A stretch of 58,177 bases of DNA from an uncultured Prevotellaceae bacterium. Its GTDB lineage: Bacteria; Bacteroidota; Bacteroidia; Bacteroidales; Bacteroidaceae. The stretch covers positions 1-58,177 of the forward strand of contig CACWWZ010000029.1 in NCBI GenBank assembly GCA_902764705.1, in the 5' to 3' direction. Below the pieces are notes generated by a model. It saw nothing but the letters and a program-made list of their open reading frames with translations, was not told where the DNA came from and searched no databases. Positions 30,515 through 40,146 of the stretch are shown here, one piece after another; position 1 is the stretch's first letter; every line of letters begins with the position of its first letter. A program made the translations under genes and the position numbers.

Positions 30515-32566
30515 ATGAGCGAGCATAAGAATCCATTTTTCGAGTCATATGGTACACCGCACGACACGGCTCCTTTTGACCGCATACGGTTGGAACACTT
30601 TGAGGAGGCCTTTATGGAAGGCATCCGCAGAGACAACGAGCAAATAGAGAAAACGATAAACAATCCGGAGAAGCCAACCTTCGACAATACCATCATCAAT
30701 ACAGAGGAGGATGAGGGTTACTACGACTTGCTGTCGCGCGTGTCGACGGTATTCTTTAACCTACTGAGCGCTGAGACCAACGATGAAATGGATGCACTGG
30801 CACAGAAAATGCAACCCATACTGACACAACACTCGAATGATGTCCGACTGAATCCCAAACTGTTTGAGCGCATCCGCTATGTCCACCTGCACCACCGCAA
30901 GCTGACACCAGAAGAAAAAATGTTGCTCGACAACTGCTACGAGGGTTTTGTGCGTAGCGGCGCATTGTTAGACGAGGCTGGCAAAGAACATCTGCGCCTT
31001 CTGACGGAGGAAGCGTCCATACTTTCGTTGCAGTTCTCGCAGAATCTGCTGAAGGAACAAAAGGCCTTTACGCTCGACATCACGGATGAAGCTCAACTGG
31101 ACGGACTGCCCGAGACGGCTTGCGAGGCAGCAGCACTGACGGCAAAAGAACAAGGTAAACAGGGTTGGGTATTCACATTAGACTATCCTTCGTTCTCGCC
31201 ATTCATGACCTACTCTACCCAACGCGAACTGAGGAAACAGCTCTATATGGCGCGTAACACCATCTGTACGCACAACAATAGTGAAAACAACCTTGAGATA
31301 TGTAAGCGGCTAATCAACCTGCGCCGCGAAATAGCCCAGTTGTTGGGCTATAAGACGTATGCCGACTACGTGCTGAAACGCCGTATGGCCTCTAACGCCC
31401 GCAACGTCTATCACTTGCTGGACAATCTGATTGACGCCTACAAACCCACAGCAATCAAGGAACGCGACGAGTTGCGCAAACTGGCACACAAAGATGTGGA
31501 CAAAATGAAGCCATGGGATTCTGGCTTCTACTCACACAAGTTGCAGATGAAGAAGTACAACCTGGATGCAGAGATGTTGCGTCCCTACTTCGAATTGAAG
31601 AATGTCATCAATGGTGTGTTCGGACTGGCCAACCGCCTGTATGGCATTACGTTTAAAGAGAACAAGGACATCCCCGTCTATCATCCCGACGTGAAAGCTT
31701 ACGAGGTGTTCGACAAGGATGGCTCCTATTTGGCAGTCTTCTATGCCGACTTCCATCCTCGCAAAGGCAAGCAGGGAGGTGCGTGGATGACGGAATACCA
31801 AGGACAGTACATTGACAAGAAAGGCGAAAATGTCCGTCCACATGTCTCGGTAGTGATGAACCTGACGAAACCCACCGAAGACAAGCCTGCCCTGCTGACA
31901 TTGAGCGAGGTGGAGACATTCCTGCATGAGTTCGGTCACTCGCTGCACGGCATGTTTGCCAATACGCGCTTCGAGTCACTGAGCGGCACGAATGTATGGT
32001 GGGACTTCGTGGAACTACCCTCGCAGTTTATGGAGAACTTCGCCATAGAAAAAGAATTCCTGCGCACCTTTGCCTTCCACTATCAGACAGGAGAGCCTTT
32101 ACCCGACGAACTGATTCAGCGTATCGTGAAGAGTCGTAATTTCATGGCGGCTACAGCTTGTCTGCGTCAGGTCAGCTTTGGTCTGCTCGATATGGCATAC
32201 TATACAAAGAAAGACGAGTTCACGGACGACATCATCCCCTTTGAGAAGAAAGCCTGGAAGAAAGCTATTCTTGGTGAACAACTGCCAGACACGTGTATGA
32301 CGGTGCAGTTCTCGCACATCATGGCAGGCGGCTATGCTGCCGGATACTACAGCTACAAATGGGCAGAAGTGTTGGACGCCGATGCCTTCAGCGTCTTTAA
32401 AAAGCACGGAATCTTCGATCCGAAGACGGCACAAAGTTTCCGCGACAACATTCTAAGCAAAGGCGGTACGGAACACCCCATGACACTTTACAAGCGTTTC
32501 CGCGGCGGTGAACCCACAATAGATGCATTATTGAAGAGAAATGGTATCAAACACAAAACAAAATAA
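30515..32566 (+). CDS. dcp: M3-family metallopeptidase (peptidyl-dipeptidase Dcp type)
   Basis: A 683-residue zinc peptidase. The HEFGH motif is at 471-475, with the third ligand Glu in the downstream helix (FVELPSQFMENFAIEKEF). N-terminal features (NPFFESYGTPHDTAPFDRIR) match the Dcp/oligopeptidase A branch, and the length is normal. No signal peptide, so it is cytoplasmic and likely degrades short peptides. The 3' end overlaps the dCMP deaminase start by 26 nt. Dcp versus oligopeptidase A specificity is not decidable here. Confidence 0.92.
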   Translation: MSEHKNPFFESYGTPHDTAPFDRIRLEHFEEAFMEGIRRDNEQIEKTINNPEKPTFDNTIINTEEDEGYYDLLSRVSTVFFNLLSAETNDEMDALAQKMQPILTQHSNDVRLNPKLFERIRYVHLHHRKLTPEEKMLLDNCYEGFVRSGALLDEAGKEHLRLLTEEASILSLQFSQNLLKEQKAFTLDITDEAQLDGLPETACEAAALTAKEQGKQGWVFTLDYPSFSPFMTYSTQRELRKQLYMARNTICTHNNSENNLEICKRLINLRREIAQLLGYKTYADYVLKRRMASNARNVYHLLDNLIDAYKPTAIKERDELRKLAHKDVDKMKPWDSGFYSHKLQMKKYNLDAEMLRPYFELKNVINGVFGLANRLYGITFKENKDIPVYHPDVKAYEVFDKDGSYLAVFYADFHPRKGKQGGAWMTEYQGQYIDKKGENVRPHVSVVMNLTKPTEDKPALLTLSEVETFLHEFGHSLHGMFANTRFESLSGTNVWWDFVELPSQFMENFAIEKEFLRTFAFHYQTGEPLPDELIQRIVKSRNFMAATACLRQVSFGLLDMAYYTKKDEFTDDIIPFEKKAWKKAILGEQLPDTCMTVQFSHIMAGGYAAGYYSYKWAEVLDADAFSVFKKHGIFDPKTAQSFRDNILSKGGTEHPMTLYKRFRGGEPTIDALLKRNGIKHKTK

Positions 32567-32966
32567 GCTAGACCAGCGCTATCTGCGCATGGCTCGCATC
32601 TGGGCAGAGAATTCCTACTGCTCACGTAGACAGGTTGGTGCCCTGGTGGTCAAGGACAGCATGATTATCAGCGATGGCTACAACGGTACTCCGAGTGGCT
32701 TCGAGAATGTGTGTGAAGACGACAACAACGTGACGAAACCCTATGTGCTACACGCTGAAGCTAACGCCATCACCAAGCTGGCACGTTCTAACAACAACTC
32801 TGACGGAGCTACCATCTATATCACGGCATCACCCTGCATTGAGTGTGCCAAACTCATTATCCAGTCAGGTATCAGGCGTGTCGTCTATGGCGAGCAATAC
32901 CGTCTGACAGACGGCATCGACCTGTTGGAGCGTGCAGGAATCGAAGTCGTTTATCTTGGAGAATAG
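32541..32966 (+). CDS. Deoxycytidylate (dCMP) deaminase family protein
   Basis: A 141-residue zinc deaminase converting dCMP to dUMP for dTMP synthesis. Zinc motifs: LHAEANAI (His and catalytic Glu) and SPCIECAKLI (two Cys). The stretch GYNGTPSGFENVCEDD is typical of the dCMP branch. The start at 32541 overlaps the peptidase gene; the in-frame MARIWAENSY is a later alternative. It leads on to the CtpA gene after 34 nt of AT-rich spacer with an imperfect period-8 repeat. Confidence 0.9.
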   Translation: MVSNTKQNKLDQRYLRMARIWAENSYCSRRQVGALVVKDSMIISDGYNGTPSGFENVCEDDNNVTKPYVLHAEANAITKLARSNNNSDGATIYITASPCIECAKLIIQSGIRRVVYGEQYRLTDGIDLLERAGIEVVYLGE

Positions 32967-33000
32967 CGAAAATGACGTTATAACGTAATAACGAAACAGA

Positions 33001-34716
33001 ATGAATAACAAAAAAAACAATCGTTTCATGCCCATCCTGCTGGCCATCAGCGTGGTAATAGGCATTTTCATCGGAACATTCTATGCCAATCATTTCTCGG
33101 GCAATCGGTTGAGCATCATCAATTCGAGCAGTAACAAGCTCAACAACCTGCTCCATATTATTGATGACCAGTACGTTGACACCGTCGACGTGAACGACCT
33201 CGTGGAGAAAGCCATGCCACAGATACTGAGCGAGTTAGACCCCCACTCCGTCTATATCTCCGCCAAGGATGTGCAGACTGCCAACGACGACCTGCGAGGA
33301 TCATTCTCGGGTGTAGGTATCGAGTTCACCATCCGCCAGGATACGCTCCACGTACAAAAGGTTATCAGCAACGGACCGGCTGAACGTGCCGGACTGATTG
33401 CCGGCGACAAGATTGTTGTTGTCGATGATAAGCCTTTCACGGGCAAGACGCTGACCAACGAGGAAGCCATGCACCGGCTGAAGGGTCCCAAGGACACCAA
33501 GGTGAAGCTAGGCATAATGCGCTATGGCGAGAAAAAGATACGCGAATTCGTGGTTACACGTGGCGAGATACCAACCAAGAGTATCACAGCCACTTATATG
33601 CTCGACAAGGAAACGGGATACATCCGCATCAGAAACTTTGGCGAGAACACTTACCCTGAGTTGTTAATTGCGCTGGCACGTCTGTCGCAGGAGAACTTCC
33701 GGAATCTGACCATCGATTTACGTGGCAATACGGGTGGCTATCTGCAATCTGCCGTTCAGATTGCCAACGAATTCCTGCCCAAGAATCGGCTTATTGTTTA
33801 TACACAAGGACGCAAGTCGCCCCGTCAGGAATATCGTTCCGACGGACGAGGTTCCTATCAACACATACCTCTCGTAGTACTCATTGACGAGGGATCGGCC
33901 TCAGCATCAGAAATCCTGGCCGGTGCCATTCAGGACAACGACCGCGGCACCATCATCGGACGACGTTCCTTCGGCAAAGGACTGGTGCAACAGCCCATCT
34001 CGTTTAACGATCAATCGATGATTCGCCTTACCATTGCCCGCTATTATTCTCCCTCGGGTCGCTGTATCCAGAAACATTACACATCGGGTGACAACAAGGA
34101 TTACGAAGAAGACCTTATGGCACGCTATGAACACGGAGAGTTCTTCTCGCAGGATAGCATCAAGCACGAGGGGCCTGCTTACAAGACCACTATTGGACGA
34201 ACTGTTTACGGTGGCGGAGGCATTACCCCAGACATCTTCATTGCCGAGGATACTACCGATGTGACATCCTACTACAAACAGGCTTCCATGAGCGGACTGA
34301 TTATCCAGTATGCTTTCGAATATACAGATCAGAACCGTTCAAAACTCTGCCAGTTTAAGAGTGTTAATGAGTTGGAGAAATACCTGAAACAGCAAAACAC
34401 GGTGGAAAAATTCGCCAACTATGCCGACCAGAAGGGATTGAAGCGTCGTAATCTCATGATTCAACGTTCTCATAAGTTGCTGGAACGCTTCATCAACAGC
34501 CGCATCATCTACAACATCATGAGCGAAGAAGCATGGATGGAATACCTGAACGAGGACGATCCGGTCATCCTGGAGACGCTGAAGGTCTTCCGTTCCGGCA
34601 CCGCCTTCCCCACAGCCCCAGCCCAAAACAATGAGATGAAGAAAGCTGCCTACATAAAGCCTTTCGACTATCGAGGTCCACATACTGCATCAACTCATAT
34701 TGCACACCTCTCATGA
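33001..34716 (+). CDS. ctpA: S41-family C-terminal processing peptidase
   Basis: A 571-residue serine protease with one N-terminal membrane helix (about 10-28), periplasmic. Domains: cap helices (IDDQYVDTVDVNDLVEKAMP), PDZ (SFSGVGIEFTI, GPAERAGLIAGDKIVVVDD), then the S41 core with LRGNTGGYLQSAV, the serine motif IDEGSASASEILAGAI and the lysine motif GRRSFGKGLVQQPI. A C-terminal extension of about 150 residues follows. Cleaves periplasmic proteins from the C-terminus. The stop overlaps the next start by 4 nt. Confidence 0.92.
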   Translation: MNNKKNNRFMPILLAISVVIGIFIGTFYANHFSGNRLSIINSSSNKLNNLLHIIDDQYVDTVDVNDLVEKAMPQILSELDPHSVYISAKDVQTANDDLRGSFSGVGIEFTIRQDTLHVQKVISNGPAERAGLIAGDKIVVVDDKPFTGKTLTNEEAMHRLKGPKDTKVKLGIMRYGEKKIREFVVTRGEIPTKSITATYMLDKETGYIRIRNFGENTYPELLIALARLSQENFRNLTIDLRGNTGGYLQSAVQIANEFLPKNRLIVYTQGRKSPRQEYRSDGRGSYQHIPLVVLIDEGSASASEILAGAIQDNDRGTIIGRRSFGKGLVQQPISFNDQSMIRLTIARYYSPSGRCIQKHYTSGDNKDYEEDLMARYEHGEFFSQDSIKHEGPAYKTTIGRTVYGGGGITPDIFIAEDTTDVTSYYKQASMSGLIIQYAFEYTDQNRSKLCQFKSVNELEKYLKQQNTVEKFANYADQKGLKRRNLMIQRSHKLLERFINSRIIYNIMSEEAWMEYLNEDDPVILETLKVFRSGTAFPTAPAQNNEMKKAAYIKPFDYRGPHTASTHIAHLS

Positions 34717-35240
34717 CAACCAAGCAGGAACTGAGACAACTGATTCGTCGCCAGAAGAAATTACATGCTGGCGACGATTCTGCTATTACCATCAACAAGC
34801 TAAAGAAGCATCCCAACCTGTCATGTGCACGAATCATCTTACTCTACTGTGCCCTTCCTGACGAAGTTCAGACACAAAGGCTGATGGACGAACTGGTCCG
34901 CCAAGGGAAAACGGTGCTGCTGCCAAAAGTCATCAACAACACAGACATGGAACTGCGGCGTTATACCAGCACCAAAGATCTTTCCTTAGGAGCCTACGGC
35001 ATCATGGAACCCACAGGTGAACACTTTACAGACTATGCTTCGATTGATGTGGCCGTTATTCCAGGAATGGCTTTCGATAATAAAGGGCATCGTTTAGGAC
35101 GGGGAAAAGGCTATTACGACCGTTTCCTCTCTCAACTTACATCAAAAACCTATAAGATTGGACTATGTTTCCCTTGGCAACAAGTAGATTGCGTTCCTAC
35201 TGATGCAAACGACATTGCAATGGATGATGTGATCTGTTAA
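34713..35240 (+). CDS. 5-formyltetrahydrofolate cyclo-ligase
   Basis: A 175-residue folate enzyme making 5,10-methenyl-THF from 5-formyl-THF with ATP. Signatures: KQELRQLIRRQKK at the start, LYCALPDEVQT, VIPGMAFDNKGHRLGRGKGY and YDRFL near the C-terminus (the ATP/Mg site). Length is typical, though the end is short. It begins inside the ctpA stop and its own stop overlaps the convergent DciA-like gene by 4 nt. Confidence 0.92.
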   Translation: MTTKQELRQLIRRQKKLHAGDDSAITINKLKKHPNLSCARIILLYCALPDEVQTQRLMDELVRQGKTVLLPKVINNTDMELRRYTSTKDLSLGAYGIMEPTGEHFTDYASIDVAVIPGMAFDNKGHRLGRGKGYYDRFLSQLTSKTYKIGLCFPWQQVDCVPTDANDIAMDDVIC

Positions 35241-35527
35241 CCAAAGCGCACATCGGTAATAACCTGTTGCCCTACTGCGGCATTCAGTTTCTTCACCAGT
35301 TCTTCTCTCATCAACGAAAGATCTGCTCGCAACGAAGGATTCGACAGTCGAACATAAAACGTTTGGTTGTAGATATAGGTATTTAAAGTGTAACGGCTTA
35401 TCACCGGCCCTGCTACCTCTGGCCAGGCATCCACCAGCCGTTTCTGCATCAGGGGAGTCTCCAGCCCCTGCTCACGCAAATTGCGAAGCAGCACGTCTTT
35501 CAGGGATTGTACGTCACGTTTAAACAT
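35237..35527 (-). CDS. DUF721/DciA-like protein
   Basis: A 96-residue protein of the DUF721 group related to DciA, the ancestral helicase loader of many bacteria. The pattern KRLVDAWPEVAGPVISRYTL followed by LNTYIYNQTFYVRLSNPSLRADLSLMREELVKKLN is characteristic. Its gene stands 2 nt after recF, as is common. A replication role is by family analogy. Confidence 0.85.
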   Translation of the reverse strand: MFKRDVQSLKDVLLRNLREQGLETPLMQKRLVDAWPEVAGPVISRYTLNTYIYNQTFYVRLSNPSLRADLSLMREELVKKLNAAVGQQVITDVRFG

Positions 35528-35529
35528 AA

Positions 35530-36672
35530 TTACTTCTCATGAATCATACCGTCTTCCACATGGAAAATCTTATAGTCGAGCGCTGAACTGCTCAGAATCT
35601 GATCCAAATGGTCACGGTTGGTATCCGTAATAAAAATCTGTCCAAAGCTGTCACCAGATACCAGTTTCACAATCTGCTCTACCCTACTGGCATCCAACTT
35701 GTCAAAAATATCGTCTAACAACAAGAGCGGCGTAGTCTGTGATGCCGTACGCTTCAGGAAGTCAAACTGAGCAAGTTTAAGAGCAATGACATAGGTCTTA
35801 TTTTGTCCCTGCGACCCCTCACGTCTCATCAGATGTCCATCCAACGTAAACTCCAAATCGTCACGATGCACACCATGCAACGAATAGCCCACTGCCAGAT
35901 CCTTTATCCGGTCACGCTGGATGACCTCAAGCAACGGGCCACGCTGACAATGCGACACATAGTTGAGTCCGACATTCTCACGATGTTGTGAAATTTGCTG
36001 ATAATACTCTTGAAATACAGGTATCAGTTCCTCTACAAAGGAACGCCTGCGCAGAAATATTTGTTCACCCTCCTCTGCCATCTGTTCCTCCCAAATCTGC
36101 ATTAAAGCAGGATCAGGAGTTTGATCCTCCATCTTTAATAGGGAATTACGCTGTGCCAAAGCAGTATTATAACGACTCAAATGGTCAATATACGAGCGAT
36201 CGTACTGCGAAATGACCATATCCATCAGCCTGCGACGTTCCTCGCTTCCGCCCTCAATAAGAAAAGTGTCCGATGGCGAGACTACAACCAAAGGTATCAG
36301 TCCTATGTGTTCCGACAGCTTGCGGTATTCCTTTTTGTTGCGCTTGAAGTGTTTCTTCTGACCTCGTTTCATACCCACCGAAACAATCTCATAATGTGGT
36401 GTCACGCTGCCATTTTCCATTTCTCCTTTCTCCTTTCTCATTTCATCTTCGTATTCTCCCTCAATCATACAGAAAGGTTCTTCGTGACGAATCACCTGCG
36501 AATCAATAGGATTGGACGCTGAACGACAGAACGACAGGTAATAGACCACATCAAGCACATTGGTCTTACCCGCACCGTTCGGTCCGATGAAACAATTCAT
36601 CTTGGGCGAGAGCTCTAATTGAGCCTCACAGATGTTCTTATAATTGAGTATTGACAGTTTTCTAAGTATCAT
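35530..36672 (-). CDS. recF: DNA replication and repair protein RecF, with heptad-encoded insert
   Basis: A 380-residue ABC-type ATPase that helps load RecA at gaps. Walker A is FIGPNGAGKTNVLD, the signature region lies around GSQGQNKTYVIALKLAQ, and Walker B is PLLLLDDIFDKLD. Length is near normal. Residues about 78-90 (MRKEKGEMENG) are encoded by heptad repeats at 36421-36443 and look like an expansion in a loop. Start at ATG 36672 (MILRKLSILNYKNICEAQLE). A minus-strand promoter box lies at 36681. Confidence 0.95.
   Translation of the reverse strand: MILRKLSILNYKNICEAQLELSPKMNCFIGPNGAGKTNVLDVVYYLSFCRSASNPIDSQVIRHEEPFCMIEGEYEDEMRKEKGEMENGSVTPHYEIVSVGMKRGQKKHFKRNKKEYRKLSEHIGLIPLVVVSPSDTFLIEGGSEERRRLMDMVISQYDRSYIDHLSRYNTALAQRNSLLKMEDQTPDPALMQIWEEQMAEEGEQIFLRRRSFVEELIPVFQEYYQQISQHRENVGLNYVSHCQRGPLLEVIQRDRIKDLAVGYSLHGVHRDDLEFTLDGHLMRREGSQGQNKTYVIALKLAQFDFLKRTASQTTPLLLLDDIFDKLDASRVEQIVKLVSGDSFGQIFITDTNRDHLDQILSSSALDYKIFHVEDGMIHEK
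36421..36443 (-). repeat. Heptad repeat inside recF
   Basis: Plus strand ttctcct, ttctcct, ttctcat, then tt. Reads as EMRKEKGE on the coding strand, in a surface loop between conserved strands. Confidence 0.75.
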
Positions 36673-36680
36673 TTCAGGTG

Positions 36681-36688
36681 CAAAGGTA
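36681..36688 (-). promoter_or_regulatory. -7 box of the recF promoter
   Basis: Minus strand TACCTTTG, 8 nt before the recF ATG at 36672; leaves almost no leader. Confidence 0.6.
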
Positions 36689-36701
36689 ATGAAAAAATAA
36701 G

Positions 36702-36768
36702 AGTTAAGAGTTAAGAATTAAGAAAAAATGACATTCTTGGGAATAATTCTTCATTCTTCATTCTTAAT
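36702..36768 (+). repeat. Heptad repeats in the recF / TPR intergenic region
   Basis: agttaag, agttaag, aattaag at 36702-36722, and ttcattc-type heptads at about 36747-36765. Both repeat types seen elsewhere meet here. Confidence 0.7.
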
Positions 36769-36784
36769 TTTTAATTAAAAGTTG

Positions 36785-36792
36785 TACCTTTG
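36785..36792 (+). promoter_or_regulatory. -7 box before the TPR-protein gene
   Basis: TACCTTTG, 38 nt before the ATG at 36831; no clear -33. Confidence 0.6.
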
Positions 36793-36830
36793 CACCCGAT
36801 TTATGCACGAATGACAAAAAAACAAGAATA

Positions 36831-37487
36831 ATGGCAAACAAAAATCAAAAACAGGCTTCCATTGAGGAGCAGCAGGTCACTAAGACCGAAGCCTTCTTCG
36901 AAAAGAACAAGAAGGCCATCATCATCGCAGTGGTTGCAATCATTGCAATCGTCGTATTAGGTATTCTGGCTAAGAACTACTATTTCGAGCCTCGTGCCAA
37001 TGAAGCAAGCACCGAACTGGCAAAGAGTCAGGAACTCTTCCAGCAGGAGCAGTATGACAAGGCTCTGGTAGGTTTCCAGAAAATTGCATCTGACTACAGT
37101 TCTACCGATGCCGGTAATCTGGCTCAGCTCTACATTGGTCTCTGTCAGGCTAATCTCGGCAAGTGGCAGGAGGCTGTCAATGCTTTAGAGAGCTTCAGTG
37201 GTAAAAACGACCAGATGATTACTCCCGCAGCTGAAGGTGCACTGGGTAACGCATACGCTAACCTGAACCAGCTCGATAAGGCTGTGGAGCATCTTAAGAA
37301 GGCAGCTCAGATGGCAGACAACAACTCATTGTCTCCTACGTTCCTCATCCAGGCTGGTGAGATTCTCGAAAGCCAGGGTAAGAAAGACGAGGCTTTGAAA
37401 CTGTATCAGGAAGTGAAGGAGAAGTACTTCAACTCTATGCAGTATCAGACCATCGATGCATACATTCAGCGCGCAACAGCGAAATAA
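36831..37487 (+). CDS. Membrane-anchored tetratricopeptide repeat protein (YfgM/TPR_21-like)
   Basis: A 218-residue protein: a charged cytoplasmic N-terminus, one membrane helix at about 30-50 ([20 protein letters not shown]) and a periplasmic TPR domain (about 60-215) with repeats such as [32 protein letters not shown] and [15 protein letters not shown]. This is the layout of YfgM-like ancillary chaperones and of Bacteroidota TPR proteins. Its stop overlaps the ribH start by one base (TAATG), so the two are coupled; the functional link is unclear. Confidence 0.85.
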   Translation: MANKNQKQASIEEQQVTKTEAFFEKNKKAIIIAVVAIIAIVVLGILAKNYYFEPRANEASTELAKSQELFQQEQYDKALVGFQKIASDYSSTDAGNLAQLYIGLCQANLGKWQEAVNALESFSGKNDQMITPAAEGALGNAYANLNQLDKAVEHLKKAAQMADNNSLSPTFLIQAGEILESQGKKDEALKLYQEVKEKYFNSMQYQTIDAYIQRATAK

Positions 37488-37957
37488 TGGCAACAAAAAA
37501 CCTGTCGGAATACAATACCGAAAAAGTACCCGATGCCTCTAATATGATTTTTGGCATTGTGGTGGCAGAGTGGAATCCGGAAATTACTGGAGCCCTGCTC
37601 GAAGGTTGCACATCGACACTCGAAAAACACGGTGCTCTTCCTGAGAACATCCACGTCAAGACGGTTCCCGGTTCCTTTGAACTGATTTACGGAGCCCACC
37701 AGATGACGCTGAACGACGGCTATGATGCTGTCATTATCTTAGGATCTGTGATTCGCGGCGAGACGCCCCACTTCGATTACATCTGTCAAGGGGTTACCGC
37801 GGGTATTGCCCGATTGAACGCTACCAGCAACATTCCTGTTGTCTATGGTCTGCTGACCACTGAAAACCTCCAACAGGCACTCGACCGTGCTGGAGGACGG
37901 CTAGGAAACAAAGGTGACGAATGTGCTGTGGTTGCTATTAAGATGGCTAAGTTCTAA
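37487..37957 (+). CDS. ribH: 6,7-dimethyl-8-ribityllumazine synthase
   Basis: A 156-residue riboflavin-synthesis enzyme that condenses 5-amino-6-ribitylaminouracil with dihydroxybutanone phosphate and forms an icosahedral or pentameric shell. Family segments: [46 protein letters not shown] and [18 protein letters not shown]. Full length. A strong bidirectional terminator follows. Confidence 0.96.
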   Translation: MATKNLSEYNTEKVPDASNMIFGIVVAEWNPEITGALLEGCTSTLEKHGALPENIHVKTVPGSFELIYGAHQMTLNDGYDAVIILGSVIRGETPHFDYICQGVTAGIARLNATSNIPVVYGLLTTENLQQALDRAGGRLGNKGDECAVVAIKMAKF

Positions 37958-37984
37958 GCACGTTCTGCTTGTTATCGCAACAAT

Positions 37985-38020
37985 AAAAAATCTCCTGCCT
38001 TGTTAGGCAGGAGATTTTTT
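37985..38020. terminator. Bidirectional terminator between ribH and the CapD-like gene
   Basis: AAAAAATCTCCTGCCT (37985-38000), loop TGTT, and its complement to 38020: a 16-bp stem with a T-tract on either strand, between convergent genes. Confidence 0.97.
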
Positions 38021-38037
38021 TTATGGTTTCCTCTCTC

Positions 38038-40047
38038 TTACGCTGGTTCCTTGTCCAGTTTCTCGTAGATGGAATTGTTCGATTTGTATTCCGGTACGAT
38101 TTCCTTCATCTTAGCCACAGTAGCCATATCATCATAATGCCTCGAAACCTCGATGAGTTCATTGATCTGCTTGCAGACTTCATCATAGTCATATTCACGA
38201 ACCTCTGCAATACGAATCTTCTCATGGAACGTCGGCTTTGTGCCTTCGAGTTCATTTAACACTTCCTCATAAAGTTTCTCGCCAGGGCGTAGGCCTGTGA
38301 ACTTAATCTCCACGTTCTTGGCACCAGACAGCTTAATCATACGCTTTGCCAAGTCGGCAATCTTCACGGGTTTACCCATATCAAAGACGAAGATTTCACC
38401 GCCATTTCCCTTGGTTCCAGCTTCCAACACCAACTTACAAGCTTCAGGAATCAACATAAAGAAGCGGACAATGCGTTCATCAGTAACGGTAACGGGACCA
38501 CCATTCTTGATCTGTTCGCGGAACAATGGAATGACTGAGCCATTCGAACCCAGCACATTACCGAATCGTGTTGTAACGAACTGCGTTCTGGCTATAGGAC
38601 CACCTATCTGGGAGGCCGTAATAAAGCTTTCCTTGTTACCCAATTGCTGGATATGGGTACCCATTTTCTTCTCCTTGATAGCCTGATCAAGACTCTGCAC
38701 GTATATCTCACAGATGCGCTTCGAACACCCCATGACATTCGTGGGATTCACAGCCTTGTCCGTCGAAACCATCACAAATTTGCCGACACCGTATTTCACA
38801 GACAAATCAGCAATGACCTTCGTTCCATAGATATTATTCATCACAGCCTCAGAAGGATTGTCCTCCATCATCGGCACATGCTTATACGCTGCGGCATGGA
38901 ACACATAATCGGGGCGGAACGACTTGAATACTTCTTCCATTCGACTTACACGACTGATGCTGGTCACCAACGTCTCAGCAGGAATATCAGGGAATTCTTT
39001 CGCCATCATCAATCGGATATCATGCTGGGGCGTCTCGGCCTGGTCTATAAGCATCATTGCTGCAGGTTTGAACTGAGCCACCTGACGGACAATTTCAGAA
39101 CCGATTGAGCCGGCACTACCCGTTATCAGCACACGCTTTCCTGTCAGCAACTCTTCTACCGATTTTAAATCGACCCTGATTTCCGAACGCGGCAGAAGTT
39201 CTTCCACGCTCACCTCCCTCAACTGCAGATTATTGAAGTCTTCAGCAGAAAGGTTATTGTCAGAGTCCATCTCCTTGGCACTCTGTGCCATGTATATCTT
39301 TGCACCGGCACCAATAATGACATCCTGAATCTCCTGATTTTCACGGAATTCCTTTACTCTATAGGGCGATACCAATACACCCTCGATATCCTTCTGCTGG
39401 ATGATCTCAGCCAGATTGTCGTCTACGGAATAAACCTTCTCACCCATAATCATCTGGTGCTTGGCTTTCTTATAATGGGTGATAAAGCCTTTTAAAACGA
39501 ACTTTCTTGGGCGCTGATTTTGGATATTCTTTGCCAATCCCACGCCACCTTCCATAGCTCCGTAAATCAGCACTCTGATTGCTCTGGTATTCGAGAAAGC
39601 CACATCATAAAGTGTCTTCACAAAAATACGCAGTGCCCACATCAGAAGGGTAGCTATCAGATAAATCAGAAAGATGCTCGTGGTGTCAAAGTGCACAAAC
39701 AAATCTCTGGGCAAAGCGTCCATACCATATTGTGCCAACAGTACCAAAATCAATGCAACCAAATTACCATACACAATACGCATCAGGTCCACGAAACTGG
39801 AGTAACGCATAAATCCTGAGTATGTATGGAATAAACGGAAACCCACCACACTGATGAGTGTGAAGATTAGCATTGTATGAAGAACCTGCCAAAAATCGGC
39901 CAACAGGACTTCCGTCTTATTGAATATCCAGAAAGCACAGGCTCCGCTGGCCATTACAATGGCACAGTCAATGAGAAAAATACACCAATAAGGCAATGAA
40001 TTCTTGGTAAAATACCAATTCAATATCTTATCAAAAGGATTCCTCAT
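38038..40047 (-). CDS. Membrane-bound nucleotide-sugar epimerase/dehydratase (CapD/WbpM-like)
   Basis: A 669-residue protein. Four to five membrane helices occupy about 1-150, then a nucleotide-binding-like domain (VLIYGAMEGGVGLAKNIQNQ) and the extended SDR domain from about 290 (LITGSAGSIGSEIVRQVAQF). The catalytic region is STDKAVNPTNVMGCSKRICE, with Met where smaller homologs have Tyr and with the Lys kept, as in WbpM-type long enzymes. It likely makes a 4-keto-6-deoxy UDP-HexNAc for surface glycans. The ugd gene lies upstream on the same strand behind its own promoter. Confidence 0.92.
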   Translation of the reverse strand: MRNPFDKILNWYFTKNSLPYWCIFLIDCAIVMASGACAFWIFNKTEVLLADFWQVLHTMLIFTLISVVGFRLFHTYSGFMRYSSFVDLMRIVYGNLVALILVLLAQYGMDALPRDLFVHFDTTSIFLIYLIATLLMWALRIFVKTLYDVAFSNTRAIRVLIYGAMEGGVGLAKNIQNQRPRKFVLKGFITHYKKAKHQMIMGEKVYSVDDNLAEIIQQKDIEGVLVSPYRVKEFRENQEIQDVIIGAGAKIYMAQSAKEMDSDNNLSAEDFNNLQLREVSVEELLPRSEIRVDLKSVEELLTGKRVLITGSAGSIGSEIVRQVAQFKPAAMMLIDQAETPQHDIRLMMAKEFPDIPAETLVTSISRVSRMEEVFKSFRPDYVFHAAAYKHVPMMEDNPSEAVMNNIYGTKVIADLSVKYGVGKFVMVSTDKAVNPTNVMGCSKRICEIYVQSLDQAIKEKKMGTHIQQLGNKESFITASQIGGPIARTQFVTTRFGNVLGSNGSVIPLFREQIKNGGPVTVTDERIVRFFMLIPEACKLVLEAGTKGNGGEIFVFDMGKPVKIADLAKRMIKLSGAKNVEIKFTGLRPGEKLYEEVLNELEGTKPTFHEKIRIAEVREYDYDEVCKQINELIEVSRHYDDMATVAKMKEIVPEYKSNNSIYEKLDKEPA

Positions 40048-40071
40048 AACAATATTATTCTAAAACCGATG

Positions 40072-40079
40072 CAAAGGTA
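40072..40079 (-). promoter_or_regulatory. -7 box of the CapD-like gene promoter
   Basis: Minus strand TACCTTTG about 25 nt before the ATG at 40047; TTGC at the -33 position (40099-40102, 19 bp away). Confidence 0.65.
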
Positions 40080-40146
40080 AACATTTTTTTCTTACTACGC
40101 AAGAATATCCATAGTTTTTTCATTTATGGACCAAAAATGGACTTCT